Origin: Entonaema liquescens
Taxonomy: Eukaryota; Ascomycota; Sordariomycetes; Xylariales; Xylariaceae
DNA length: 64,000 bases
NCBI GenBank assembly: GCA_902805475.1
Contig: CADCSX010000006.1
Span: 62,001 to 126,000 of the forward strand
Direction of reading: 5' to 3'
The translations under genes and the position numbers were made by a program. Below the pieces are notes generated by a model that saw only the letters and a list, made by a program, of their open reading frames with translations, had not been told where the DNA came from and did not search any database. This document shows, one piece after another, positions 50,201 to 62,025 of the stretch; position 1 is the first letter of the stretch, and every line of letters starts with the position of its first letter.

Positions 50201-53200
50201 TTACTAGTCATGTCAGCAACGTGGTCTTCCACTGCAACAGCTGATTCCTGTGGACTTGGTCCTATCTATCCGATGTCAAATCATGGTGCCTTGAATATTG
50301 ATGCCTAGACTGATTCCATATCGTTAACAGGGTGATGATAATGATGATGATGCTATCCGCTTCTTCCAGCCGCACCCGCTGTCGCACGAGTCTTTCTAAA
50401 ACTCGTCCTCCATTACCCCAATCATTACATGGCGGGAGGATCATGGACCCATACCTATCATTATACGTATATAGTAACCTAGGCAGTCAGCCCTACACCT
50501 ATTACACATATACGGATACTGCATCGTCGCCGTGCCACGTGCTGCTAACGTAAGACCGCCTCGGACTAAGCACTGCGTCCCCGTCAGCTTTGGCACGCGG
50601 CAGTTGGGCCTGGCTAAGCTTCACTTAGTCATCCGCGACGACCAGCACAAAGCAAGGGAACAAAAGGCGGGACGGGCGTAAAGAAGTATGCCTCGCAAAC
50701 GTTGCCGCTCTAGTGCTTACGATAGGTAACTCGTCCTAAACTCCGTTCGCCGGGGCCGAGGAACGCACCAATTTTTACGATGACGGCGATGCAAGGGACC
50801 CGGCCGCGTCGTGTTTGTATCGTGTAAGTGGATTTACCTTAACCTAACCTGACTTATCACCTTTCGAATATTAAAACAACTGCGGTCACCCTTTTTTACT
50901 GCTTACTCACGGCTATGCAAAAGAGATTTCGCATTGCTGTCCGCGCCGCCCCTGGATAAAGGCGGGATTAGATTGGATTTGCGAATTTTACGGCAGTTGA
51001 ATCGTAGACACAGTAGTAACAATAATAAATCATGATGGTAATAATAATGATTCGTGAGCTCGCTAGCTACCTACCAGGTACTTGGATACGATTTGTACTT
51101 GAACACAACTTGGGGGTGGCTATTTCGAGATCGGGCGCTAATAACACTATGCGCCTCATCAACGACACCACATTTATCAGGCAGCGTAATTTGAGAAACC
51201 ATTATTCGTTATGGCCTAACCCCAGGTATATTCTAGTTTGCGGCTAATTGGGCCATTCTTATTTTATTTTATTTTTCGCTGACGCCGCGCGGGGCCCTTG
51301 GTGGTGTGGCTTTTCATATTTGGATTTCCGGGTCCTGGTAGATAATGGGGCGCTTGGGGACGAATGCCAGGGACGTCATGATGATGATGATGATGATGAT
51401 GATGATGGCCTCGTTTAACGGTGAGATGGGGTTGTTAATTACGGCTTGGTCGTCTTGGGAGGCGGTGTTTAGTAAGTATTTTGAGTAAGTGTAAGAAGGG
51501 CTGGTTATTAACAATTAAGACGTTCATGCGTAAGGTACTTGGCTCTTGGCTAGAACCCCCCAGGGCGTCGTCTGAGGAACAAATGCGCGGAACGCCTAAC
51601 CCAGGCATCTAGATGGTACATTTGGAATCATTATATCTATTTTCCAAATTTAGAATACCAGATAGATATGATGCTACGATGGCTCGTGGTTTGGGTTACC
51701 TGCGTCGGCTTTCTCCTGAGACTTCCCTTGGTGATCCCCGATGACATTGGTGTCTATCATCTACATAGTAAGCATATCAACGGATCATACATGAGCGATA
51801 GATGGTGAAGTTTCAATAGATGATGATGGTACCTCTAAACCCTGGAATAGGGATTGCTGAAGTATTTGCTTGTCATAGTAGTGACATGTATACAGGAGCA
51901 TCTCGTAGCGTGGGGCTAGAACCTACTACGTGAGCCATCTATCAATGCGCCTTGAGGCGGTATCATATCCTTTTAAAGCTGAAGATAATTCATGTGTAGA
52001 TTATAGGAGTTCTACTAGAGAAGCATGTTACTTGGAAATCTCAAGCCACAATAAATGTGCATATTAGTATCTAGGTCAACTTTGTTGAATACTCTCTGAT
52101 GGCCCAAGTAGCATTGCATGATACGAGTGTTCTTGTCTTGGAGCTTTGGGGCGAGTAAGATCATGAATTAAAGTAGCAAGATATATCATGCTTAGAAATA
52201 TTAGAGAAGTACCCGTTATGAAGAAGCATATCCAAAGATCTGCCCAGGTTCCACGTAACTATCTCAAATGTAAAAGGGATGGTATCCTGTCCATACTATG
52301 CTATTATAGATATGTCTCTCGTGATTCTTGCGAGTTTCGTGGCCTAGAAAGAAAGTTTGAGGCTACTCTTTGTTAAGGGTTTAAGATATACTCACCTATG
52401 TGCCCAAGTAACTAGGTATTTGCAAAGAGTTCATCCCAGAATGTCTTATCGTATGTTGGTAGCTTTTCGTCTATGGTAAGCCGTAATACTTCGTAAACCC
52501 GTAGTAAAGACAGAGTTTCGATTTTGATATAGGTTGGAGGCTGTCTTTATTGACTATAGCACACAGCATGCCGTCGACCTCTTGACTAGGAATAGTAGCA
52601 ACTGCCCCCCATTGGAACTCTAAGTGAGTGGAACACTACCACTCAAGTGGTTCTTTCTACGACGCGTTACAATAATAAGAGAATAGGATCCCAGGAATCA
52701 TGTTTTCCCATCCCCTATCGGAGAAGGAGGGAAAAGGCTTAAAGTAAAAGTCGAATCTAGGTATATTAGTAAGTAGATAACACTATATGGGTTCAAGCTG
52801 TAACACTTAGTCGACGTGACGTGTGTTTGGGAACAATCTTTTACTGGATCTAGACGTGTAGGGAAAGCTCTGTTAAATTGAGAGGTTCTATGATATATAA
52901 TATCAAGACGTTGCACCATGTAATTCAAGCAATGTATGCTGCAGTTGGCTAGGCTAGCTAGGTACTTATACCATTGGACGAGCAGAATACCATTCTGAAA
53001 ACATTGCACATCGTCGACACGTAGTTCCTTAAATATACATACCCAGCAACAGAAACTTAAAGACTCCTGGGAGCAAGATAATACCTGTAAGAGCTCGCCT
53101 CATTCAGCCCTCGGGGGTAGAAGTCCACACTACTTCAGTTTAAGGGTGAGAGGAACCCATCACAATAGGTAGCGAAAGGCAGAAATTTCCTCTGAAACAC

Positions 53201-54053
53201 GGGGACCCCTAGATATACTCGAAGCACTTCTAAAAGGAGAAATAAATCTTCGTATATGAGAACGATAACTATGAAGGGTGTGTCTAAAGGTGGCCTAGCA
53301 AAATGAATGCCTATCTGGCTGATTGAACACGTATTAAGTTAATTATCTAGCCAAATTCCTCTAATAGAAGTCACATAAGCAACTATGTAACGTAACTAGG
53401 GGAATGAAGAAAGCTTTTCGACGTTGTGGTGGCTCAGGTTTAACTCTAGCCCACGATGTGGCTCATTTGAGTAGTTTCAATGTCATGGATCTCGAATATT
53501 ATAATGTAGAAGGAGCCTATTACGCCGACTAGGGAGCTAGGATACCGAGCGGAAAGCGATGTGGTGTATAGTTGGGAAAGGATCGCATTATCTACTTCTT
53601 AGCATGTAGTGTATCCAAAGAGAATAATGCTGTAATGAGCAAGGGAATGTGGATAGATCAGGAAAAGTACATATTTTGAGAGGATCTACGTATTAATATA
53701 ACTGGTATGAATAAATAGGAAACAAGAACTTTTAGAGTAGCATGTAGCCATTGCCGGATGCCAGGGTTGCGTCGTCTGTCTAAAGAAAAGTCCTACACGT
53801 CGTTCATAGGATATAATTACAGTATCTAATACTTCACTATAAAATACATGCACAGAGGCGTAGATGAAGCGCACCGGAGGTATTAATATGAACTTATTTT
53901 TCATGATCGATTGACTCGGCTAGACTAGTCATAAACGCGATAGAGCATATCTCTAGCAAGTATCATATCCGTCCTGAACGCCAAAGCAAAACAAACCTGA
54001 TATGCCATTGAAAAACAACTATGTACAGACCGGGGGTAGTTGAAAAGCATTTC
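38264..54053. other. Gene-poor region, 15.8 kb
   Basis: No gene was recognised over a quarter of the window. Open frames reach about 146 codons (46446-46886, +) but lack motifs, and several of this size are expected by chance. The stretch holds CATA repeats (about 39236-39267), GCTCATGCTC- and CTGCAT-type repeats (about 41130-41162 and 41440-41472), an ATG microsatellite and an AT-rich segment (51600-53950) that could be a decayed mobile element, without any domain I can name. Confidence 0.4.
51378..51407. repeat. (ATG)10 microsatellite
   Basis: Ten uninterrupted ATG units lie in non-coding sequence. Such loci are usually length-polymorphic between isolates. Confidence 0.95.
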
Positions 54054-56240
54054 TTAACGGTGAGACGCCTTGCCCATGGTTCGTTTGCCGGCGAACTATT
54101 GTTCATATTAGTATAAGACCGTATAATGAGTATGAAGTAAAGTAAACTTACCAAGTGCTTAGGCAGCGACGCGCCAATGTGTCTATCGGCCTCACCCTGC
54201 CTGGCCATGCGGTTCATCTTCCTCTGGCTTAGCTTAGCCTGTCTCTCTGCCTTCGTTCTCGTTTCTTCATCCTGAACACCATCCTCACGTCTGTTCGTTG
54301 CCGGCTGGCTTCGCGCTCGGCTCGTAGCCCGGCTCTTGGAGCGCAGTCTATCTCTAGGCGTCTCGTCGATATCCATAGCGTTAGAATCTTCAGTACCGAG
54401 GCGACTCCTGGTAAGAGAACGACCACGGGTCACTGTTTGCGACCTCGCCCTGAGTTGCAGGTCTTGGGTGTCAACGCCCATCTCGTCAAGAGTGTCCTCA
54501 AGTTGAGATAGGGGTTTCTTGATAGCCTTGCGAGGTAAGGCCGCACGGTTCTTGACTCTACGCATTCTTGACTCATTTCGAATCAGGGCCTGTTTCTCTC
54601 GGATAATTTCTGCCTTCACCCTGATATCTGCTTCCTCGGCGTCATCAATCTCCTCGTCCGAGTCGTAGTATCCTTCGGCCTCGAGTCTCTCTTCCTCCTC
54701 CTCTAGTGCTTGCAACTTGGCATCAATTTCAGGGTCAATGTAGTCGTAGACATTCTTGCCGTCGTAAATCTCGGGTATTCTATCATGCTTCCATTCGGGG
54801 TTTGCAAGAATGTAATCGGCCTTCAAGTCCACGTTGTATACACCAGCACCGCCATTTTCAGCTTCGACGTCACGGGCTAACTTGCGACGTTCGGGGTCCT
54901 CCTTGCTGTATTTCTTGAGGTTCTTCACAGCATCGGGGATGAAAGTCTCCTGCGCAGCACCGCCCATAGGTTGCGCAACGTGAATTCTTGCCATGACATC
55001 TGCCAGTCTGCCGCCGATAGAACCGCTATTCGACGTACCCGCCTTTAACTTCTGGGCAACTCTGTCCGCGAGCAGTCGCTCACAGGCGGCGTTCTTGACT
55101 TCCTGTACGCCTTCTTGCGTATTGCAGGAGAGCTGGAGCAGCTCTACCTCACCAGAGGAGACCAATGACTGGAGCTCACCGCTCGTCTTTTCATCCAACT
55201 CTTCGGGCCTTAGGATATCAATCTTGTTGATGACAATGAAGACCAGCTTATTTGAAAATAGGGGCTTGATGCTCTTGAATAGCTGCATTTGCGCGGCAAC
55301 CGAGTAGCCACACTGTTCCGAAAGATCCATAAAGTAGAGGATAGCAGACCTCAAATGGGCAATAGCAGTAATAGACTGCATCTCGATTGTGTTCATCTCT
55401 TCGAGAGGGTGATCCAGGATACCGGGGCTATTTTATGTTAGCATTGGTCACTTTCGCTCCATTTTCAGACGATGATAAAGATTAAGTCGTAAATGGTAAT
55501 GTGAAGATAACTTACGTATCAATGGCCTGGAAGCGGAGGTACTTGTAGTCGAAGTGGCCAACAAACAGACTCTTGGTGGTGAAGGCATAAGGCTGGACGT
55601 CTACATCGGCTCTAGTTACGCTGCGCAGGAAACTCGACTTGCCAACGTTGGGATATCCGCAGATCAGGAGGGTGCGCGTGGTGGGATCAATGGAGGGAAG
55701 TCGACCAAGATGTTGGCGAACCTGATCGAGATAGAGTAGAGGGTCCTTTAATCGCTTGGTGATGGTTGCCATTCGACCAAGCGCGGCTCTCTTGAGTTGC
55801 TTGCATTGGAACAAACTCTGAGCGTACTTGAGTAGTCGCACATAATCTCTCGAGATAGTTTCGATGAGATGCTTTGCGGTTGAAAGATGGCCGAGCGCAA
55901 TCTTGAAATGGTCGGCATCGTAAAGGGTGTTTAATAGATCCTTGTGAAATGGGTGAATGTCTTGGAGTCGGGGAAAGCTCTCGAGGATTTGAGCGAACTT
56001 TTCTGAGAAGGTTTCTTGAGTAAACTTGACTTTTCGAGTATAGAATCCTGTAATAATGAATTAGTACTGTACATAAATTGTATGCGACCAATGCTGGATA
56101 ATATACGAACCTCTGATACGACTAATCTTGAATCCAGATCTAATCTGAGTTGGTAGACGTCGCTGAGTTCTCGATAGAACAATATCGAGAAACTCCTGCG
56201 ACGTCGGAACTGGTGGGATATCTTTCCAGGTAGTCTTCAT
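54054..56240 (-). CDS. NOG1: Nucleolar GTP-binding protein Nog1 (60S ribosome assembly GTPase)
   Basis: Nog1 is an Obg-family GTPase bound to pre-60S particles, where its C-terminal tail threads the exit tunnel. Exons 56240-56111, 56047-55516, 55427-54152 and 54095-54054 join in phase (introns 63, 88 and 56 nt) to give 659 residues, the normal length. It begins MKTTWKDIPPVPTSQEFLDI. G motifs are GYPNVGKSS (P-loop, about residues 174-182), DTPGILDHP (G3, formed across intron 2) and INKIDIL (G4). The NOGCT region follows (NVDLKADYILANPEWKHDRI, GKNVYDYIDPEID), then an acidic coiled stretch, a Ser/Arg-rich tail (TRGRSLTRSRLGTED) and the short last exon ending FAGKRTMGKASHR. No frame break was seen. 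An exact PAC motif lies upstream. Identity is certain. Confidence 0.97.
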
Positions 56241-56937
56241 CTTGGGCGACAATGAAGTTGTACTGTTGTGAGATTGTTGATTTAAAACAGTCGCGTCAGG
56301 TCCAGCTGTTCTTCAGCCTATCGACCTTTTTGGTTGTATTTTGAAAAAAAAAGGCGGAGTGGAGGGACGGTGGGAGTTGCACTCTTGCGAAATCTTGGCG
56401 CAGAAAAAATCCTTATCGATTGCATTATCTTATCAATGATAACTTTATCTTAGTGATTAAGGTTAACTAAACTGCCATGATTGCTCTAGAACGCGATGAG
56501 ACATGTGAAAATTGTAAAATTGTAAAATTGTATCAATTCTCTACCTAATAAACCAAGCCAAATCCAAGAAATACAAAGTCGTGAATTTCTAAAAATTTCA
56601 GGCAAGAATATATACTGTTCCTCAGTTAATTTACTGATAATCAAATAAAAAGTCCTCAACTTGTAAGTCAGTTAGTTACTCACGATGTATTCTTTTTTCA
56701 GCTTCTCGTTACCCCGCCATGGGACTTATATCCCACCTTCTACATTTTCTGCACCTTTCCCACTTCCATACTTTCAATTTCTCATCGTACGTATCAGTAG
56801 ATACTACGCCTTTAGACTCTACTGCTTAACTTGCATAACACGTATGGAACAGTTCAAGATTCACTTCCTACTAAAACCGCTCGGCCCATCAGGGTATAAT
56901 AACTAATTCCAGCTTAGAGACATATCCTACAACTAGA
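56241..56937. promoter_or_regulatory. Bidirectional promoter region NOG1 / OPRT
   Basis: These 697 bp separate the two divergent start codons. The NOG1 side has a TTATCGAT site (56413-56420), a TTATC-AAT-GATAA inverted repeat just after it and a PAC-type motif. The OPRT side is pyrimidine-rich (about 56690-56780). Confidence 0.65.
56493..56500. promoter_or_regulatory. PAC motif (GCGATGAG)
   Basis: This is an exact GCGATGAG 253 bp before the NOG1 start codon. In yeast this element, bound by Dot6/Tod6, is typical of rRNA-processing gene promoters, which agrees with NOG1 function. One 8-mer alone can occur by chance. Confidence 0.5.
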
Positions 56938-57615
56938 ATGAGTCTCCCGCAGTATAAAAAGGACTTCCTTCGGGCCGCTGTTGAGGGTGGCGCCTTGCGG
57001 TTCGGGTCCTTCGAGCTAAAATCGAAGCGGATATCACCTTACTTCTTCAATGCAGGTGATTTCTATACCGGCGAGCTGCATGAGCCTATCATGGATGCAT
57101 ACGCCCAAACTATCGCCACAAGCGAACTCGCTGACGGCTTCGATGTGATCTTCGGCCCGGCTTACAAGGGTATCCCGCTTGCCGCCACCGTCTTTTACGC
57201 CCTTATCAAGCTGGACCGCGCCAAATACCGCCATGCCGCTTATAGCTTCGATCGCAAGGAGGCCAAGGATCATGGAGAGGGCGGCAGCATTGTCGGATCG
57301 CCGCTGAAAGGTAAACGCGTCCTCATCATCGATGATGTTGTATCTGCCGGCACTGCCAAGCGTCAGGCCATCGACATGATTCGAGCTGCTGGCGGCACCG
57401 TCGTGGGTATCATCGTCGCACTAGATCGTCAAGAAACCCTACCGGAGGGCGACGGTAAGACCAGTGCCATCGGCCAGCTGAAGAGGGAGTACCAAATTCC
57501 CATCATCCCCATCGTAAAGCTTGACGACATTATCGATGGCATAAAGGGAGTCATCTCAGAAACCGATATCAAGAACATCGAGGAGTACCGTGCCAAATAC
57601 GGAGCCAGCGACTGA
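56938..57615 (+). CDS. URA5: Orotate phosphoribosyltransferase (OPRTase)
   Basis: This enzyme makes orotidine 5'-monophosphate from orotate and PRPP, the fifth step of de novo UMP synthesis, in the cytosol. It is a single exon of 225 residues, the usual size for fungal Ura5/PyrE enzymes. It starts MSLPQYKKDFLRAAV. The N-terminal substrate region has FGSFELKSKRISPYFFNAG. FGPAYKGIPLA lies at about 72-82, the mobile catalytic loop DRKEAKDHGEGGSIVG at 105-120 (Lys and His cover PRPP) and the PRPP-binding motif VLIIDDVVSAGTA at 128-140. All expected catalytic residues are present and no break was seen. The ATG at 56938 follows an A-rich context and is the only reasonable start. It is divergent from NOG1; I see no functional link between them. 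Confidence 0.98.
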   Translation: MSLPQYKKDFLRAAVEGGALRFGSFELKSKRISPYFFNAGDFYTGELHEPIMDAYAQTIATSELADGFDVIFGPAYKGIPLAATVFYALIKLDRAKYRHAAYSFDRKEAKDHGEGGSIVGSPLKGKRVLIIDDVVSAGTAKRQAIDMIRAAGGTVVGIIVALDRQETLPEGDGKTSAIGQLKREYQIPIIPIVKLDDIIDGIKGVISETDIKNIEEYRAKYGASD

Positions 57616-58458
57616 TTGATTCGTGTCACGAAAAATGCGCCGCTCGAGTCGTTGTCATTAAGACGGTTATTATTAGACCCGGATAGGTTCCGATGATCGA
57701 TGCAAGATCGAGACGGACCGTTCAGAAAAGTCATAGATTAAATTAAAATAAAACAGGTAAATAAAAAAGTAAAATATTTCATGCAGTGAGCTGCCTGTTG
57801 TCGGAAGTCGACAGGTGCAGACGCAGAAGCAGACGCAAAAAACATTGTCCAATAGGATTTTACATGAGTATACGATACCCCTTTTCTCCTTTCCGGCGGA
57901 AAATAAACAAGGTTGTTTAAGCGCAAGATCTTCATTTTTTAAAGTATGTATTTAAACAGTATATTCTCAAACATGGCTTACGGAACAAGCGAGTGGCGCC
58001 CTTTTTTTTTTTCTGTTCAACTTCAAATCCCGAATTTTTGAGAGAAAAAAAAAATAATCATGTCGTATGACCGCAAATGACGGCACAACCAACGATCTGC
58101 ATATAACAGTTACAGGCAAATGCGGAACTTGTGAGATCCAAGAATAAAAAAGATCCTGTCATCCGAAGTTGTACTGTACAAGAAACGCGAGGCGAAAAGG
58201 CAGGTGAATAATAATAATTAAAAATTAAAAATTAAAAAATTATCGAAACACAAAAAATCTAATCTCAGACTCACCGCCTTCTGCCCGCCAGACCACACAA
58301 ACTACACAAACACGATACAGCAACGCTAGCTTACGTTATCGAAACGTCTCGGAGGCTTGTTCGCTCCTCTCGCTCAGCGGCACACACGACACATAACCGT
58401 ACTCAGAAAGGGGATCGGTGAGGGAAAAGAGAAGAGAAATTCATACGGTACTGGAAGC
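57616..58458. other. OPRT 3' flank and upstream region of the small membrane protein gene
   Basis: A/T-rich runs just after the OPRT stop (57738-57775) probably include its polyadenylation signal. Poly-T (about 58003-58011) and poly-A (about 58047-58055) tracts and AATTAAA repeats (58210-58240) follow. No gene was recognised. Confidence 0.5.
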
Positions 58459-59160
58459 ATGTCGCTGTTACAGTAAGTAAAGAGAAAAAAAGAAAAAAAA
58501 AAAAAAACCTTGTGTTTACATGCTCATGCCTATAACACCTCACACCTACATACACATTACATTACCTATACAACACATACTCGCATACATACATACTACA
58601 CTTACACATACACATTACATGACATTACATGACATTATGGGCCTTGAAATGTGACCAACCAACCAGAGACCCCAATCCAACCGAACTAACCACTCACGCT
58701 TCACCGTCTCTCACCGTCTCACCTCTCGGGCGTCACCGACTTCACTTCCCACTCCCACTTCACCCTTTTAACTCGTTGTCACTTACTTATCTTTCCCTAT
58801 CTATCTACAATTAAAAAATTAAAAATAAAATAAAACCCAATTTATCATATAATTCATTCTCATAATAAAAGAGAACGAAAGCCAAGAATTGAAACGTTAA
58901 CATAGCCGTTGTTACCCACAACCCACAGGTCCTTTCGCAACCTCTCGCCTCGCGCCCGCATAGGCGTCGGCCTGGGTCTGCTGGCCTGGGGCGCCATCGG
59001 TCTGCAGCTGTCTGATCGGGCCGAGGAGCGGTACGGCTTCACGCCCACCGACGAAGACAAGGCTGCCCTCGCCAAGGTCCTGCCGAGCATTACCGCCGTC
59101 GACAGGAACGACGAGAACGGTAGTGGCGGCGCCAGCAATGGCAGTGGCAAGCAGCGGTGA
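58459..59160 (+). CDS. Small single-pass membrane protein, 81 aa, with a 456-nt intron
   Basis: Exon 1 is only 14 bases (58459-58472: MSLL plus CA) and ends at a perfect GTAAGT donor. Exon 2 (58929-59160) starts after CAG and reads SFRNLSPRARIGVGLGLLAW, then GAIGLQLSDRAEERYGFTP, giving 81 residues and the start MSLLQSFRNL. I recognise this as a conserved, uncharacterised family in Sordariomycetes: a short amphipathic N terminus, one hydrophobic segment (about residues 15-32), then a charged part with TDEDKAALAKVLPSITAVDR. The small size, positively charged N terminus and single segment suggest a mitochondrial or other organelle membrane protein, but this is inference. Without the intron the gene is invisible, because exon 2 has no ATG. 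The intron is unusually long for this genome and full of simple repeats. The tail is Gly/Ser/Asn-rich. Confidence 0.8.
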
Positions 59161-59344
59161 ATGGTGTTCGTGAGAACAAGGGAGAGGGGGAGGGGGGAGG
59201 TGAGAAAGCTTGTGATAGCCCATTCGACCGGAGGCAAAGCAGGCTGGCTGACTAGGAGAGGAAGGGAGAAGAAAACTGCGTATATGAATATGTAAGTATG
59301 TAGGTAGGCAAGCAAAATACATACTGATGGCGTCGGCTGCTGTC

Positions 59345-59377
<33 letters not shown>

Positions 59378-62025
59378 AATGATGCCGAACTAGGCTGGAC
59401 TAGGCGATGGCCGGTGCGTCCTATCGGATGCCGAGCCAGCTGGCGGAACTGAGCTTTGGGGTTAGCTGGTCTGGTTAGGCGCATACATATATAATACAGG
59501 CTGGTCAGTGCCGCCATGCAGAAGAAGGAGAAGGAGGAGGGGATTCGCCACCCGGAGAGGGATGAACGAGCGGGCTTTCCTAGCTGGTTCGAGTGTACGG
59601 TAGTTGCAATGGCAATGCTATTCTAAATCTGGCTATGGCTCTAGCACTTGGGACGTCTCGGTGCCTAACTTGGGCGATCTATCTATCTTGGAGCTAGAGC
59701 GGGGGCGGGAAACGAAGGGGTACAGGGGATAGGTAGGTAGGCAAAAGTCTCGTCGAGGTCAGAGTTAGGTTGGGTTTGCTAGTATACCGGACAGACAGAC
59801 GTGGCTGATCTGAAGTGACTCCGGCTAGCTGTAACGAGCCTGGTCGACTCGGTGCCACGTAGGATAAAACGCGTGATGATGGCAGATCGACCGGGCAGGA
59901 GAGGGGTAGCAACATGGTATGTATCGACGTTCGTTCGTTTCGTGTTAAGAAAGAACGTATGTAATGTATGTACGTAGCGGCGTTCCCACAGCCAGCAACA
60001 GCAATGCCAACTAGCGGACGTACACACATCCCTGGAGAAACCGTCAGACGTCATACACGTCGTTCGTAGGCCGTGGACGAGTAATAGCGTGCCTATGTAG
60101 GCCGACTCTGCGCTCCTGGAACGTGGTGGATGGACGATGCTTCTTGTAGCGAATATCGCCCGTGCGGGATAGATAGAAACCTGTACGTATGTGTGCATAC
60201 ATACAAACATACACATACATACATGCCCCTGTTCTGGGATAGCCTCTCTCGAAACGACACACACGGATCCGCAACTTTCCAGCCTTCCCTTCTCGGCCGC
60301 GTACCTAACCCAACCTGACAACAAACCCAATGCCGATAGACCCATGGATGTTAGGCACGGTACCTACCTTTACCCGGACGAGCAAGGGGAACGGTTCGAA
60401 CCGCCCCTGCAAAGCCCTACGTGCATACATACACATGTATGTCTAGACAACGCAGACCCAGCAAAAAAAAAAAACCACACACAAAAAAAAAAAAGAAGAC
60501 CAAAACCGCCACAAGCGTTCCCTTCTCTATCCGTATCCCATATACCTCGTAGTGCAACATAACCCCTAGTCCAGTATGGCCAACCTTACATACCTAGCTA
60601 ACGAGCGAGAAAGCCCATGTGAACTTTGGGATAAAGGGCCGCTACCCACGTGGCTGGTCTCCACGGGCGTTGAAGGCCGCGGCCAAAAAAAGGCCACTAC
60701 CCAAGGTCGACCCCCAGTCCGCAGGAAGCTATACTCGACGACGTGTATAACATGCGCACGTACCGGACACAAGCCGAGCTATTCTATAGACAAATTAGGT
60801 AGGTGATCTAGGGAGGCGAAAAACGATACTTACGACTACTTTCGAGGTACGTGATCGTCTTTCCCATGTCGACGATACTCGAAAAGGGTACATAGATAAG
60901 AAAATAAAATAAAACATTTCTTTTAAAAAAAAAATTAATAAACTTGGAGGCTTTATTCCGGGTGGGCGAGACCCGGGATGTGCATACATACAGAAATATG
61001 TCGCCGCCTTGCCTATACCCGTGATCTGGACGATTGGGTTGGCCAGGGGTGGTTCCACTTGTATATGACAGGTCATTTTTCTATACCCAGTTCCTATACT
61101 CAGTCCACTACCTTAATTGAACTGCTTTGGTTCCCTGTGCTCATGGAACATTCCAAATTTTAGCGTACGGAAGACTATGCGGGGTGAGGTTACGGTATTC
61201 TTTCTACCTTCTATTGCTCTATACATTGTTTAGCATTAACAAAGGGAAATTCTAAGTAAGAGCAACAGGGTTTTCTAACAAGTAACTAGACGATACCTAT
61301 GATATGAATTCCAAAAGATGTTGGGCCTATCTTGATTAATAGACGGACAAGTAGTCCAATATCCACTTCACATATGAATTTATGGGCATAATTTAGTAGT
61401 ACCAATGGATATAGCTGAGAACACTCTAATCTCACACGAATATACAGAACAGAGATAGAGCCTTCTGAGTTTTATTAATCAAGTTTATTACTGAACATCA
61501 GATTTCACTTTACACACAGGCTACTGGGGAGAATAATGATGGAAACCATATACTTTAATTGTTCTGATCTGTAATCTATCTCATCCCGTAAACATCAGTG
61601 AAGAAAAAACATGCTGCAATGAGTCCGCCTCCTACCCTCTCTTTGCTCGAATGCCACCCCTATGAAATAATGCGTACCACAAGAAACGAGACCACTCCAG
61701 GAATTGTTAACCGGTCAGTGTAGACGTAAACATCATCATCACCTCCCTAGGGGGGTTTGTGGGACCTGCTTTTTGAGCTGGCCTGAATCTAATCATCGAG
61801 TCTAAATGCAGACGCCACAGCCAGTCTAGTTTGTTGCGAGCCAACCCGGAAAATGCAGAGAAATTGCCGCCGTCAACCCGATCCGATGCAGAGAGAAGAA
61901 TCGAAACTTTTTATGAGGCCATGAATAAGGAAAAGGGAAATTAAGGAAATGAAAACAAGAACAAAACGCCGCATTTATGCTTTTATATGTTGATTGTTGG
62001 TCGATTAATAGTCGCCTTTTTTTTC
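59161..62025. other. Intergenic region, 2.9 kb, simple repeats
   Basis: This holds the 3' flanks of the small membrane protein gene and of the Fungal_trans gene. Simple repeats include a CTG microsatellite, CATA/CATACA tracts (about 60190-60225 and 60424-60440) and poly-A runs (about 60463-60473 and 60483-60494). Open frames of up to about 190 codons on the minus strand near 59780-60345 have no motifs and run through the repeats, so I do not call genes. Confidence 0.45.
59346..59375. repeat. (CTG)10 microsatellite
   Basis: Ten uninterrupted CTG units lie about 185 bp after the small membrane protein stop. On the minus strand it reads as an Ala run in a fortuitous open frame. Confidence 0.95.

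Noticed and set aside
53404..53900. Plus-strand frame with several stops, suspected transposon remnant
   Set aside because: The stop density is near random and no reverse transcriptase, integrase or transposase motif is visible.
58912..59517. 201-codon minus-strand frame with an Ala run
   Set aside because: It is antisense to the small membrane protein exon, and the Ala run is the CTG microsatellite.
59779..60345. 188-codon minus-strand frame
   Set aside because: It runs through CATA-type repeats, has Cys/Met/Tyr strings from them and shows no family resemblance.
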